Origin: Anthoceros angustus
Taxonomy: Eukaryota; Streptophyta; Anthocerotopsida; Anthocerotales; Anthocerotaceae
DNA: 64,000 nucleotides
Direction: 5' to 3'
Assembly: GCA_010909165.1 (NCBI GenBank)
Contig: MU008159.1
Coordinates: 1,426,001 to 1,490,000, forward strand
Shown: positions 12,100-25,045 of the stretch, piece after piece
Layout: the number at the start of each line of letters is the position of its first letter
Position numbering within the stretch: the first letter of the stretch is position 1
The notes under the pieces: model-generated
Seen by the model: the letters and a program-made list of their open reading frames with translations, nothing else
What the model was told of the DNA's origin: nothing
Database searches by the model: none
Position numbers and translations under genes: made by a program

Positions 12100-15000
12100 T
12101 AGTCCCCTTCTTGGATGGAAGCACGAAGGATGGTCCTAGCGCAAGTGAGGTGGAGATGGCGGATGATGAGGTGGGCACGCCTGTGGAGGGAGGAGGAGAA
12201 GGAAGATGGAGGAGGAGGAGGCGGTTGCGGAGGCGGCGAGAGAGAGGTGTCGGAGGAGGAAACCGCCTGGGAGTGGAGTCTGCGCCAAAGAGGAGGATGC
12301 CTGTGGAGAATGCGGATTCAAGTGGAGAGGGTGGATGATCATCGCGGAGCAGGAGGCGGCGAGAGAGGTGTCGGAGGGGAGCAACTTCCAACAGCAGTGG
12401 AGTCTGCCAAAGAGGAGGAATCGAGAGAAAGCGGCCGCAAGGGAGTGGGTGTCTCTAATAGGTGGGAGCCGGGAGAGAATCAAAACTTTCGGAGGAGGAG
12501 GAGGATGCCTGGAGGAGAATTTGGCGTGAGTCAGGAGAAAGAGGACTGGTGATCGGGAGGAGCATGGTGGTGCTGCCCAAGAGGCCGACCGTGTGGTGGC
12601 GAGAGAGGCCATTGGTCTTGTGGACCTTCCGCTCGGTGGCGATGGATAACCCCAACAACGTGGGAGGAGGATGCCTGTGGAGGAGGAAACTGCTGCCACA
12701 GGAGTGGAGGCGGTTGCGGAGGCGGTTGCGGAGGCGGGCCAAGGAACGCGTGCATATGATGGTCGGGAGGCGGTGAGGAGAAGGACACCGGGCGGCAATG
12801 ATGGGGAAAGCGCAAGCGAGGATGTGGAGATGGCGGATGATGAGGTGGAGACGGACATACCGACTACATTGCCACTACCTGAAATTGGAGAATTGATGGA
12901 GCAGTTGGCCGGTAAGCCACTAGACGACGTCATTGCCGTGTTGTGCAGGCTGCATGGGCGTGGTGGAGTGTACATGGCTGTGAGCCGGTTATGCGATGGA
13001 GGTTGGGTGGAGAATGAGGAGTTGACTGGTTGGTGCGACGTGGTGATATGTAGGACGTGAGCTCTAAGTGATGTGTGCATGACTCGGGGAAGAAGGGAAG
13101 GGAAAGGCGGTGGAAGGTGAAGGCCATGTCGAAGGAAGGCACATATACTAGTGGAGAGAAGGAAGATGGAGGAAAGGTGGCAAGCAGGCGTCACCGTCAA
13201 GTGATGTTGAGGCAACGTAGATGGTGGGGAACCCGGATGTGGGAGCGGAGCACTGGAGAGATGGTGGGGAACTGGATGTGGAGCGGAGCGCTGAGAGATG
13301 GTGGGGAACACGGATGTGGGAGCGGAGGAGGAGGAATTTGGCGTGAGTCCCGAGAAAGAGGACTGGTGATCGGGAGGAGCATGGTGGTGCTGCCCAAGAG
13401 GCCGACCGTGTGGTGGCGAGAGAGAGGCCATTGGTCTTGTGGACCTTCCGCTCGGTGGCGATGGATAACCCCAACAACGTGGGAGGAGGATGCCTGGAGG
13501 AGGAAACCGCCTGGGAGTGGAGACTCTCATCGGAGGAGGCGGTTGCGGAGGCGGGCCAAGGAACGCGTGCATATGATGGTCGGGAGGACGGAGGAGAAGG
13601 ACACCGGGCGAATGATGGGGAAAGCGCAAGCGAGGAGGCGATGTGGAGATGGCGGATGATGAGGTGGAGACATACCGACTACATTGCCACTACCAAATTG
13701 GAGAATTGATGGAGCGGTTGGCGGTAAGCCACTAGACGACGCCATTGCCGTGTTGTGCCGCATGGGCGTGGTGGAGTGTACATGGCCGTGAGCGGTTATG
13801 CGATGGAGGTTGGGTGGAGAATGAGGAGTTGATGCGACGTGGTGATATGTAGGACGTGAGCTCTAAGTGATGTGTGCATGACTCAGGGAAGAAGGGAAGG
13901 GAAAGCTGGTGGAAGGTGAAGGCCATGTCGAAGGAAGGCATGATACTAGTGGAGAGAAGGAAGATGGAGGAAAGGTGGCAAGCAGGCGTCACCGTCAAGT
14001 GATGTTGGAGGCAACGTAGATGGTGGGGAACTGGATGTGGAGCGGAGCGCTGAGAGATGGTGGGGAACTGGATGTGGGAGCGGAGCACTGGAGAGATGGT
14101 GGGGAACTGGATGGATGAGAGAATGCGGAGCGCATGCAATGCAACTGGAAAACAACCGTGGCGGTGGGCCGTTTGTGGAGGAATGTGAATGTTCGAGCCA
14201 TTTTGCGAGCCGGAGTCGCCAAGACGTGGTGGACGGTGATGGTCAATCAACAAAGATGGAATTGGTATTCCCACCTTTATAGCCTAGCATTTACAGGGTC
14301 CTTCGCCGTGAAAGTGGTGATTGAGGCACCGGATAGGTCTAGGAAGTTGTGGAGGAACCCCGAAAACAATGGTGTTGGTCGAAGAGTCACCAAGTGACGC
14401 CGCAAGACGCATATGGCCATATCACTTGGAAGACGACATACCGACTACATTGCTACCACCGAAATTGGAGAATTGATGGAGCGGTTGGCGGTAAGCCACT
14501 AGACGACGCCATTGCCGTGTTGTGCAGCCGCATGGGCGTGGTGGAGTGTACATGGCCGTGAGCGGTTATGCGATGGAGGTTGGGTGGAGAATGAGGAGTT
14601 GGTGCGACGTGGTGATATGTAGGACGTGAGCTCTAAGTGATGTGTGTGCATGACTCGGGGAAGAAGGGAAGGGAAAGCTGGTGGAAGGTGAAGGCCATGT
14701 CGAAGGAAGGCATGATACTAGTGGAGAGAAGGAAGATGGAGGAAAGGTGGCAAGCAGGCGTCACCGTCAAGTGATGTTGAGGCAACGTAGATGGTGGGGA
14801 ACTGGATGGATGAGAGATGGTGGGGAACTGGATGTGGGAGCGGAGCACTGGAGATGGTGGGGAACGGATGTGGGAGCGGAGCACTGGAGAGATGGTGGGG
14901 AACTGGATGAGAGAATGCGGAGCGCATGCCGACGTAACTGGAAAACAACCGTGGTGGGCCGTTTGTGGAGGGGAATGTGAATGTTCGAGCCATTTTGCGA

Positions 15001-16030
15001 GCCGGAGTCGCCAAGATGCGTGGTGGACCGGTGATGGTCAATCGCAACAGATGGAATTGGTATTCCCACCTTTATAGCCTAGCATTTACTGGGGTCCTTC
15101 CGTGAAAGTGGTGATTGAGGCACCGGATAGGTCTAGGAAGTTGTGGAGGAACCCCGAAAACAATGGTGTTGGTCGAAGAGTCACCAAGTGACGCCGCAAG
15201 ACGCATATGGCCATATCACTTGGAAGACGACATACCGACTACATTGCCACTACCTGAAATTGGAGAATTGATGGAGCAGTTGGCCGGTAAGCCACTAGAC
15301 GACGTCATTGCCGTGTTGTGCAGGCTGCATGGGCGTGGTGGAGTGTACATGGCCGTGAGCTGGTTATGCGATGGAGGTTGGGTGGAGAATGAGGAGTTGA
15401 CTCGTTGGTGCGACGTGGTGATATGTAGGACGTGAGCTCTAAGTGATGTGTGTGCATGACTCCAGGGAAGAAGGGGAAGGGAAAGCTGGTGGAAGGTGAA
15501 GGCCATGTCGAAGGAAGGCATGATACTAGTGGAGAGAAGGAAGATGGAGGAAAGGTGGCAAGCAGGCGTCACCGTCAAGTGATGTTGAGGCAACGTAGAT
15601 GGTGGGGAACGGATGTGGAGATGGTGGGGAACTGGATGTGGGAGCGGAGCACTGGAGATGGTGGGGAACGGATGTGGGAGCGGAGCACTGGAGAGATGGT
15701 GGGGAACTGGATGAGAGAATGCGGAGCGCATGCCGACGTAACTGGAAAACAACCGTGGTGGGCCGTTTGTGGAGGGGAATGTGAATGTTCGAGCCATTTT
15801 GCGAGCCGGAGTCGCCAAGATGCGTGGACCGGTGATGGTCAATCGCAACAGATGGAATTGGTATTCCCACCTTTATAGCCTAGCATTTACAGGGGTCCTT
15901 CGCCGTGAAAGTGGTGATTGAGGCCGCTGGATAGGTCTAGGAAGTTGTGGAGGAACCCTGAAAACAATGGTGTTGGTCTGAAGAGTCACCAAGTGACGTC
16001 GCAAGACGCATATGGCCATATCACTTGGAA
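12100..16030 (+). repeat. mosaic tandem array, about 0.78 kb unit, four copies
   Basis: The word ATACCGACTACATTGCCAC/ACC recurs near 12857, 13672, 14442 and 15235, and AGCTCTAAGTGATGTGTG near 13062, 13859, 14631 and 15434, giving spacings of about 770-815. The first unit contains an inserted piece of the neighbouring 1.5-kb family (GGAATTTGGCGTGAGTC at about 13334), so the array is a mosaic of two repeat families. Copies 3 and 4 (14.4-16.0 kb) are the closest pair and differ mainly by 3-10 base gaps. Confidence 0.75.
12671..13060 (+). pseudogene. repeat-borne ORF with conserved C-terminal segment
   Basis: This 129-codon frame ends in an ordered-looking segment (LPEIGELMEQLAGKPLDDVI, then YMAVSRLCDGGWVENEELTG and a stop). 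The same segment is open again at 15231-15435 with only a few substitutions, and is broken in the copies at 13.7 and 14.5 kb. Upstream it is acidic (DVEMADDEVE). The family is not recognised. Two independent open copies make it the best candidate for a coding remnant of this array. Confidence 0.35.
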
Positions 16031-16395
16031 GACGTACATGTTTGTAGATAAAGCCAATTGCATCAGTGGCAACAAAGCCACTGATGCTGAAAGGGATAGA
16101 GGACGCTTGAACTGTCCAAAAATTCCAATTAATTTGTCAATAAAATCAAACACTTATATATGCAAGGTATGAGAGTGACGTAAGGGTTAGCACATACATA
16201 TTACTATATAAACAAGTCTTGACGCCTATATATACATGTATATACATACAAAGGAGGCATATAAGTACACTAATATAATATAAGTATAACAGATGGATGT
16301 GTACATATATGTACACATACTTACACATACTTATGTCTTGAAGCCTATATACATATATATGTATACAAAGGATATGCAAAGGAGGTAAAATAGGA
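16030..16395. other. AT-rich spacer with TATATACATATATG-type simple sequence
   Basis: Alternating TA/CATA simple sequence between the end of the 0.78-kb array and the 453-bp satellite. No gene is seen. Confidence 0.6.
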
Positions 16396-17775
16396 AGGGA
16401 AGGACAGCCCCGAGAGAGAGGTCCTTGTTACAATCATGTTGCAAGAGGAAGAGGAAGAGTATAAAATGGTTGTGATAGGGGAGGTCCTTCTCACCATGAT
16501 GGAGGAGGAGAAGTGAAAGAGTATAAAAAGGGTGTGATAAGGGGAGCAATAACTAGCAGGGTGAGGTGAGAGGAGAGAGACCAAGCATTGTGTTAAGATG
16601 GGGTGAGAAGGTGGATAAGAAATTGACACCGAACACCAAGCCACCAAAGAGTGTTGCAATTTTGAAGTGGTACATGAAGTGAGAGACCAAGCATTGTGTT
16701 AGGATGGTGGGAGAAGGAAGAGAAAAATGGACCAACTTAACACCAAGCCATCAAAACATGTTGCAAGTTGGAAGTGTTACATAAAATTGCAACACGATCG
16801 TAATAAGGCGGTGGGGAAATTATTAACAATGCTTGTGAGAGAGGGGTGTACCGGAAGGGTGAGGTGGGAGAGAGAGGTCCTTGTTACAATCATGTTGCAA
16901 GAGGAAGAGGAAGAGTATAAAATGGTTGTGATAGGGGAGGTCCTTCTCACATGATGGAGGAGGAGAAGTGAAAGAGTATAAAAGGGTGTGATAAGGGGAG
17001 CAATAACTAGCAGGGTGAGGTGAGAGGAGAGAGACCAAGCATTGTGTTAAGATGGGGTGAGAAGGTGGATAAGAAATTGACACCGAACACCAAGCCACCA
17101 AAGAGTGTTGCAATTTTGAAGTGGTACATGAAGTGAGAGACCAAGCATTGTGTTAGGATGGTGGGAGAAGGAAGAGAAAAATGGACCAACTTAACACCAA
17201 GCCATCAAAACATGTTGCAAGTTGGAAGTGTTACATAAAATTGCAACACGATCGTAATAAGGCGGTGGGAAATTATTAACAATGCTTGTGAGAGAGGGGT
17301 GTACCGGAAGGGTGAGGTGGGAGAGAGAGGTCCTTGTTACAATCATGTTGCAAGAGGAAGAGGAAGAGTATAAAATGGTTGTGATAGGGGAGGTCCTTCT
17401 CACATGATGGAGGAGGAGAAGTGAAAGAGTATAAAAGGGTGTGATAAGGGGAGCAATAACTAGCAGGGTGAGGTGAGAGGAGAGAGACCAAGCATTGTGT
17501 TAAGATGGGGTGAGAAGGTGGATAAGAAATTGACACCGAACACCAAGCCACCAAAGAGTGTTGCAATTTTGAAGTGGTACATGAAGTGAGAGACCAAGCA
17601 TTGTGTTAGGATGGTGGGAGAAGGAAGAGAAAAATGGACCAACTTAACACCAAGCCATCAAAACATGTTGCAAGTTGGAAGTGTTACATAAAATTGCAAC
17701 ACGATCGTAATAAGGGTGAGGTGGGAAATTATTAACAATGCTTGTGAGAGAGGGGTGTACCGGAAGGGTGAGGTG
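16396..17775. repeat. 453-bp satellite, three near-identical copies
   Basis: GAGAGAGGTCCTTGTTACAA occurs at about 16414, 16868 and 17321, exactly 453-454 apart. Copies are almost identical and share AAACATGTTGCAAGTTGG and ACATAAAATTGCAACACG. These words (TGTTACA, TGTTGCAA) are also the subterminal words of the transposon ends at 17.93 and 28.60 kb. The array therefore looks like an amplified subterminal piece of that transposon. Very low divergence implies recent amplification or assembly duplication. Confidence 0.85.
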
Positions 17776-17932
17776 GGAAGAGAGAGTGCAGTTCGTGTTA
17801 AGATGGTCGCACCAAACGGGATGTAACTAACAAACTTAATACCAAGCCTCCAAAACATGTTGCAATGTGGAAGTGTAACAAAAAATTGCAACATCGACTG
17901 TAACATAGGGTGCCCTTTTCTAGTAGGGACTA
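17776..17932 (-). mobile_element. transposon end, family with TAGTCCCTACTAG terminus
   Basis: The stretch finishes in CTAGTAGGGACTAG with TGTAACATAGGGTGCC just inside. This is the reverse complement, with a few changes, of the left terminus at 28601, which begins TAGTCCCTACTAGAAATGG. Internal sequence (TGTTGCAATG, GTGTAACA) matches the satellite on its left. The element body is to the left of this end. Confidence 0.55.
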
Positions 17933-17950
17933 GAAGGAGATTGCTGTCAT

Positions 17951-18640
17951 TGTGGAGAATAACATCGTGCTAGCGCTAGAGCGTCCTTGGAAGTGGTTTT
18001 CACGTGCAGAAGTGGATCATACAGCCCGACCACTTCAAGTGCCGGATGAAGCTTTGCTGGATGAGGCATTATTGAGGGACCTCCCACAAAGTGATATGTA
18101 CTTGGGGGCATATCAAAATGCGGGAGGGCAATAGCGGGAATGGCTCGGATGAATGGGGACATAACATCCGGAAGGGGATGTTTCTGGCAGTGCCGTGCAC
18201 TACGGACATGCATAACAGGCCATTCTGGATTGAGGAGGTCCTTGACGCGAAGCTAGATGCATCAAGACCTCACTTTCTTATCCACTAGTATCGGACCGAG
18301 CACACAGATGCGTGCGAAGGGAGATATGTGCAGGAATGCATAGTCCGTCTGAGTGCTAACCTATCTGGTCTGATGCCGAGGAAAAAAGGGAATAAGGTCC
18401 ATTACCCAAAAAACATACAGGAGGTGTTTGTGAATGAATTAGTCATCTTGTATTATGGGTTTGTGTTGAACGCACGGAAACATTTGTATGCGGTGGACAA
18501 AAAAGCGATCAGGGATAAGCTTTGCGAGTTGCGTGGCTTCATACAACCTGCGAGTCAAAGTGCCGCTGAGGATAGTGATGACAATGCTGGAGAAGTTGGA
18601 CCAAGTGATGAAGAAGGATTGAACTCTGGGGATGAGTGAA
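17951..18640 (+). pseudogene. transposon-type ORF remnant with a possible chromatin-reader-like module
   Basis: Two frames join near 18120. The first reads IVLALERPWKWFSRAEVDH and an acidic LPDEALLDEALL-type stretch. The second reads GMFLAVPCTTD..NRPFWIEEVLDAKLD, then HFLIH, an in-frame TAG, YRTEHTDACEGRY, and runs to a stop at 18640 with an acidic tail (EDSDDNAGEVGPSDEEG). The pattern of a F.AV segment, PFWI..V and a second strand ending in HWY is seen in modules near the C-terminus of several plant transposon proteins. I infer a BAH- or tudor-like fold from pattern only. The TAG replaces the expected Trp codon of HWY. No transposase core is present. Confidence 0.4.
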
Positions 18641-18659
18641 ACTCAAATCACGGATTGTC

Positions 18660-18950
18660 CTGGGGTCCCAGAGTGAATGTTGTACGTCCGGTTCCAGATG
18701 TTACCATGTTTTGGAGATACCCTGTCCGTGACTTTTGTTATATCCTTACTAAACCACATTTTCCTTCCGGAACCGAATTTACGGTAGTCTCTTCCTGGCA
18801 GAAATAGCCTTCCTTACAGGTCCCACTTTGCATTAATCCCATAGGTTCGAGATTGCGACCACCATTCGACAGAGACATTGCTGGTTGGAAAGTAGTATTT
18901 TTACCGGGTGACACCCTTTTTTTCGAAGATGTTTTTCGGAATTAATAATA
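18660..18950 (+). other. unassigned possible exon
   Basis: A plus frame reads VRPVPDVTMFWRYPVRDFCY to about 18780. After a short break, another reads RDIAGWKVVFLPGDTLFFED before a double stop near 18945. The composition looks protein-like, but I cannot name a family or a start, and it directly follows the transposon ORF. Treat as tentative. Confidence 0.2.
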
Positions 18951-19039
18951 AACGTTGTTTTAGGGCCCATCAAAAACCCCCTTCAGAGGTTATTTATGGA
19001 AAACCCCCATCGGGGTTATTCACCCCCTTCAAAAATTAT

Positions 19040-20665
19040 CATGTTGATGTAGTGTGTGTGTGGAAATTGTAAGGGAGGAAGGTCACCTACCGTGGTAGGG
19101 ATTTGGCAACTAACATAAGAATTGCAGGAGAAGTGCTTCTTTTCCTCAACTTTGTGCAGCAACTCAACTAAGAAGCCATGACTAAGCCCACTACAACCAA
19201 AGGCAAGGAGGTAGCCACGAAGGCTAAGATGCCCACTAAGGAAAGCGGGGCAGGCAAAGGCAAGAAGCCTAAGGCACGAAGTCCAGATCCTGAAGGATGG
19301 AAGCTAGATATGCCGCGCAGTTTTTTGGCCCTGGGCAGCAGAAGAGAACATCTAGCTGGAATGGGTGTATGACAGGCATTGGGCATACTCCAACTTGGAA
19401 TTAATTGAAGAATGTTATGTGAACTTGCGCCAGTCAGAGGAGGAGTTAGCTGCCTTGCTTGAAAGGAATGCTTGGACATATCCAAGGTGCTGGACGGTAA
19501 GGAGCATAAGGCAGGTATACGGGAGACTGGATAGCGAGGATGATGGGATCTCTCAAGTAGGTGAAAACTACTAGAATAGAATTTTACTTAAGGTGAACCA
19601 GTAAACTTCAATGTCAGAACTTAAATTCTGACAGTAGGATACATTAAAATAGTGTGTAAGGCAGCGTAGGGGAGGTGCGCCATGGGGAGGTCAGATGTGA
19701 GGCCCTCCCTATAAGAGGAAGGAGTTTTGTGAAGTAAAGTATCGTGTCTTGCGCTCCCGTCCTCCCGAGTCCTTCGCTTAGTGTGCAGGAATTTCGTGCC
19801 GGCTCCAACTTACGCAATGTCTAGTAGAGAGGGAGTACGCGACGGTCGGAGTGCTGGGCGGAGGGCTTGCTCCCTGCAAGTGCCCCTGCCAGCTGCTCCC
19901 CTTGTGAATGGTTGCTTTGTAAATTGCTTTGCTTTGAATGTGTGGCGATGCTCAAGGAACTCTCGGCTTGAGGATAGACGGCAGGGCAAGACTCCCTGGA
20001 GGTTTTCGTTGCTTATTGCAAACCATAGCAACCGGCCCAAGGAAGAACTCGTTGATTCATGAACGGACCCCAGGCAGGTGTGCCGTAAAGGCGAGTCAGA
20101 ATCAATAAGCCCAGCAAGAGGTGTTAGAAAAGGAGATCGTGGAAGGAGAGGAAGTAGGTGAGTAGGAAGGAAGCGAGTGTTGGTGATTGAGAAAGTTGAG
20201 TAGAGGATTAGAGTGTCGGAAAAAGTGGAAGGCCCAAGGCAAAGCCTATAGGACGAATCCCAAATCTGCAGAAAGAAGGCGCTCCCATAGTTGGAGGAGC
20301 TGGACTTAGAGGTGGGGACTAAATCATGGTGTGGGTCAGGGGGTGGTGGACTCCTGGGTGCTTGTGGTGGACTCCTTACCACTGAGGCATGGCCTACAGT
20401 TGTGTTGTATCGTTGTAGGTCAGGAGTTGGTGAATTTTCGGAGCAATGCAAGTGGTGCAACTGCTCTAGAGGGAAAGTTAGAGGGCGTCTTGCTTGTTGA
20501 GGGGCTGATGTTGTGAGTAGGTGTAGGCAATAATTGATCTCTCAAGGTCCGGTAGTTCACGCAAGTCTCATGGGACGAAACCCAACGTGCTAAGCGATAG
20601 TGGGATAAGTGTGACCACTAGAGGGTGAATCTCAGAAGCCCCAGGATTTTCCTCCCACAACAATG
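19040..20665 (+). mobile_element. dispersed element, copy B
   Basis: The ORF at 19178-19372 starts MTKPTTTKGKEVATKAK (Lys-rich, basic). After a one-base frame change the conserved segment WAYSNLELIEECYVNL...CWTVRSIRQVYGRL follows (19384-19540). The remainder to 20660 matches 7370-8375. No polymerase or transposase is seen. The unit starts TGTTGATGTAG and ends CCCACAACA, which resembles LTR-like TG...CA borders, but I found no target-site duplication. Confidence 0.5.
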
Positions 20666-20670
20666 CCTGC

Positions 20671-20875
20671 ATGAACCTTGGCCAAAGCTCGACATGCTAT
20701 GCATAACCTTGGCCAAAGCTCGACATGCTATGCATGAACCTTGGCCAAAGCTCGACATGCTATGCATGAACCTTGGCCAAAGCTCGACATGCTATACATG
20801 AACCTTGGCCAAAGCTCGATATGCTATGCATGGACCTTGGCGAAAGCTCGACATGCTATGCATAAACCTGGAACC
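20671..20875. repeat. 32-bp minisatellite, about six copies
   Basis: The unit contains CCTTGGCCAAAGCTCGACAT followed by GCTATGCATGAA and repeats every 30-32 bases, with single-base variants (for example GATATGC and GCGAAAG). Confidence 0.9.
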
Positions 20876-21321
20876 CGTCGTGGAGGAGCGGCTGCTTCGC
20901 ATGCTATCGGAGCCCTCCAATTTTTTCTTCAAAGGGTTTCATTCCATCAACAAGGCCAAAGTGTGAAGATTGCCGTGGCCGGCATGCTCCACCGTGGTAG
21001 GTGGAGGAATGTGGCTGCTCCGCTCCGGAAAGAATTTCCGCAAATCCTCCTCCTCCAAGCTTGGAAAAGTGGTCTCATAGGGCAAAGCTTCCGCCATAAC
21101 CCAACACGCAATAGCCTAAGATCCCTGGACCTAGAATGAAAATGGGCGTCACGGACGCATCCTGATCCGCCCCAACGACACACACTTCTCCAGGGGACGA
21201 AAGCGACCGCAGCGCACTAAGCTGACGTCTGACAGCTTCCGAATTCCACTGCAGTGCAGAATTCGTCGCGGCCTTTGACGGGTCGGACAAGTTTACTCCC
21301 AGGAAACCGGAGCAGAGTACA

Positions 21322-21346
21322 GGGCAGCAGGGAAACCCTGCTGCCC
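21322..21346. other. perfect 11-bp inverted repeat
   Basis: GGGCAGCAGGG, AAA, CCCTGCTGCCC: a perfect hairpin with a three-base loop, and no T-run after it. A second, imperfect 26-bp palindrome centred on CACTGCAGTG with flanking GAATTC on both sides lies at about 21240-21265. Confidence 0.8.
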
Positions 21347-21753
21347 GGGATGGCCGAGGCTGGACAAGAGCATATGGCATATGCGAGGCACGCGGGCATA
21401 TCCACAAAACATATCCAGAAAATGCATACTTCCACAAAACCTAAAAGAACAACCAAATCAAACTCTGTACCCTGGATGGCACTGGAGCAAGTTCCCGACA
21501 TACAACTCCGGGGGGGGGTGGGACCCTGCCTGCACCTAGAGTCCGGCCCATATCATACATTTGTGCTCCAAATTCCCCTGGTCATGAATACGCGATCTTG
21601 CTCCTCTCATGATACAAAGCAAACCTCTGCTTGGATATTTGTGGAGCACACCTCTCCGTCCCAAGACTCTCCCACAGAGAAAAGCTTTCCACCGGCATGG
21701 TCTAGAACGTTCGCAAGATTGTCCCAGAGTGCAGAGCTTTCCACAGGCATGGT

Positions 21754-23530
<1,777 letters not shown>

Positions 23531-25045
23531 TTGGAGACATGGTCCTCAACCAACCTGCGCCACTCCCTTGAGGAGGAAGAGTTGCTACGCCTCCGTAACC
23601 GTCACCGCGACTGGGTGAGAGAGTGTGCCATGGCCAAAAGGACCGTTTGTGCTTGGGCACAAGAGTTCGCAGCCCTCAGCCTGGAAGTGGCGCAGGTAGC
23701 CCACGGCGCCGTGAACGCAAATGGCGCCGATTCAGCTGACATACCACTGCAACCGATCAGACGCAGCAGACATCACCGTGTAAGAGGCCGATCAGGTAAG
23801 GCATGCTCCTCCTCCTCCGCTACTCGATATGACCGGCGTGAATCTTCGCCGAGTAGGGCTAATTTCCTCAGGCGGGGGAGCTCGCAGGTAGAGGCTGGAT
23901 CTGAGTGTGGCGCCTTGTATGAACTCTTCAAGGAACATGGCGAGGGGAAGGGTGTGTTCCCCCAGTTCACTATGCAGTATGCAACAAGGCATGCGGGGGG
24001 TTCTCTGGCAGAGGCGGAGACGGTGGACACCGGTGGGCTGACTCGACACTGCATCGACGAGGCATGGCGACAATTTTGGCAAAACCCTTTCTTCCTCAAT
24101 TGCGTGTTCGAGGCGAGGGACAGTCCCGAGGGCTCGGGGACACATTACCACATCAAAAAGGGCAAGCCGCTCTCGCGGATGAGTGAAGCTGTGGTGAGGC
24201 GCGTGCGTGTGAAATGCTGATGCCCGCCTTGTGCACAAAACTGTGATTCTAACCTACAGGCCTTGGCTGGTAGGCACGGTTCTTTGGCTAACTTGTGTAC
24301 ATGGTGCTCGCGACAGGTGTGCAAGTGTCATGCCCAATGACCATAGCCACTATTGCACATGCCCTTGGGAGCTAGGTAGACGGTGTGCACAAGCTGTGTG
24401 GCAAGATGCGCCGGGATCAATGTTCATGAAGAAATCGTTCAAGGCAGACATGAAAGCCTGCTACCCAAAGTTGATGGCTGTCTTATCTGTGCTAAAGAAG
24501 GCAGCGTGGGGGAGTGCAGACCGTCAACATGCGGCAATCAAGGAGGCGGTTGCTCATCACCGCTGGGGACCCCGAGTTTTTCCGGCACTTTGCACGCCTT
24601 CGGCCGGGACCGCAGCAAGGCATGGAGGTGAGCATGGTGCAGGAAAGGCTAACCGAGGAGGGCTTGGATATTGGAGGGCTTGTTGGGGACGGGTTTAGGT
24701 GAGCTTTTTTTTCTCAGGCGCTCAAGGGTGCAAGGTGGATGACTTCATCCACACCAAATGTTTGAGGCCTGCTCGATGGAGCTGAGGAGCATGTTTGTGG
24801 CGATGGTGCGAAGGCTATCTTTTGCCGAGAGAGCAAAACTGTACATCTTCATAATCGATCGCGTGTTTTTTGGCAACGGGGCGCAAATTGTGGTGTTTGA
24901 TGTGCCCTTGATGACCGAAGGGCAGTTCCCCACGGCAATGACATGCAGCAGGACATTGCTTCTTCCCTTGTATGACTCCGAAGACACTATGTGCGCGAGA
25001 GTGCTGACGGCCATATCTCACAACACGGTGTATGGCATGGCCTAG
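23531..25045 (+). pseudogene. HECT-like E3 ubiquitin ligase module in repeat-rich DNA
   Basis: HECT ligases accept ubiquitin on a C-lobe cysteine and pass it to a substrate. The first frame (23531-24220) has a charged, Ser/Arg-rich N-terminus. It then reads ETVDTGGLTRHCIDEAWRQF and NPFFLNCVFEA, which fits the opening of a HECT domain (D.GG.TR..). A second frame at about 24246-24310 reads YRPWLVGTVLWLTCVHGAR, matching the family's G..L......HG helix. A third at about 24545-24700 reads LLITAGDPEFFRHFARLRPG. The last (24758-25045) reads LSFAERAKLYIFII, then PTAMTCSRTLLLPLYDSEDT and ends AISHNTVYGMA, stop. That is the C-lobe signature, with the catalytic Cys in TC and the usual few residues after the last helix. 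Introns or frame changes separate the pieces, and it sits among transposon remnants. It could be a multi-exon gene or a relic. Substrate unknown. Confidence 0.55.

Noticed and set aside
12136-13629. 497-codon minus-strand frame, Pro/Ser/His-rich
   Set aside because: Runs across repeat boundaries, mirrors GGAGG-type repeats, and the plus strand carries the conserved peptides.
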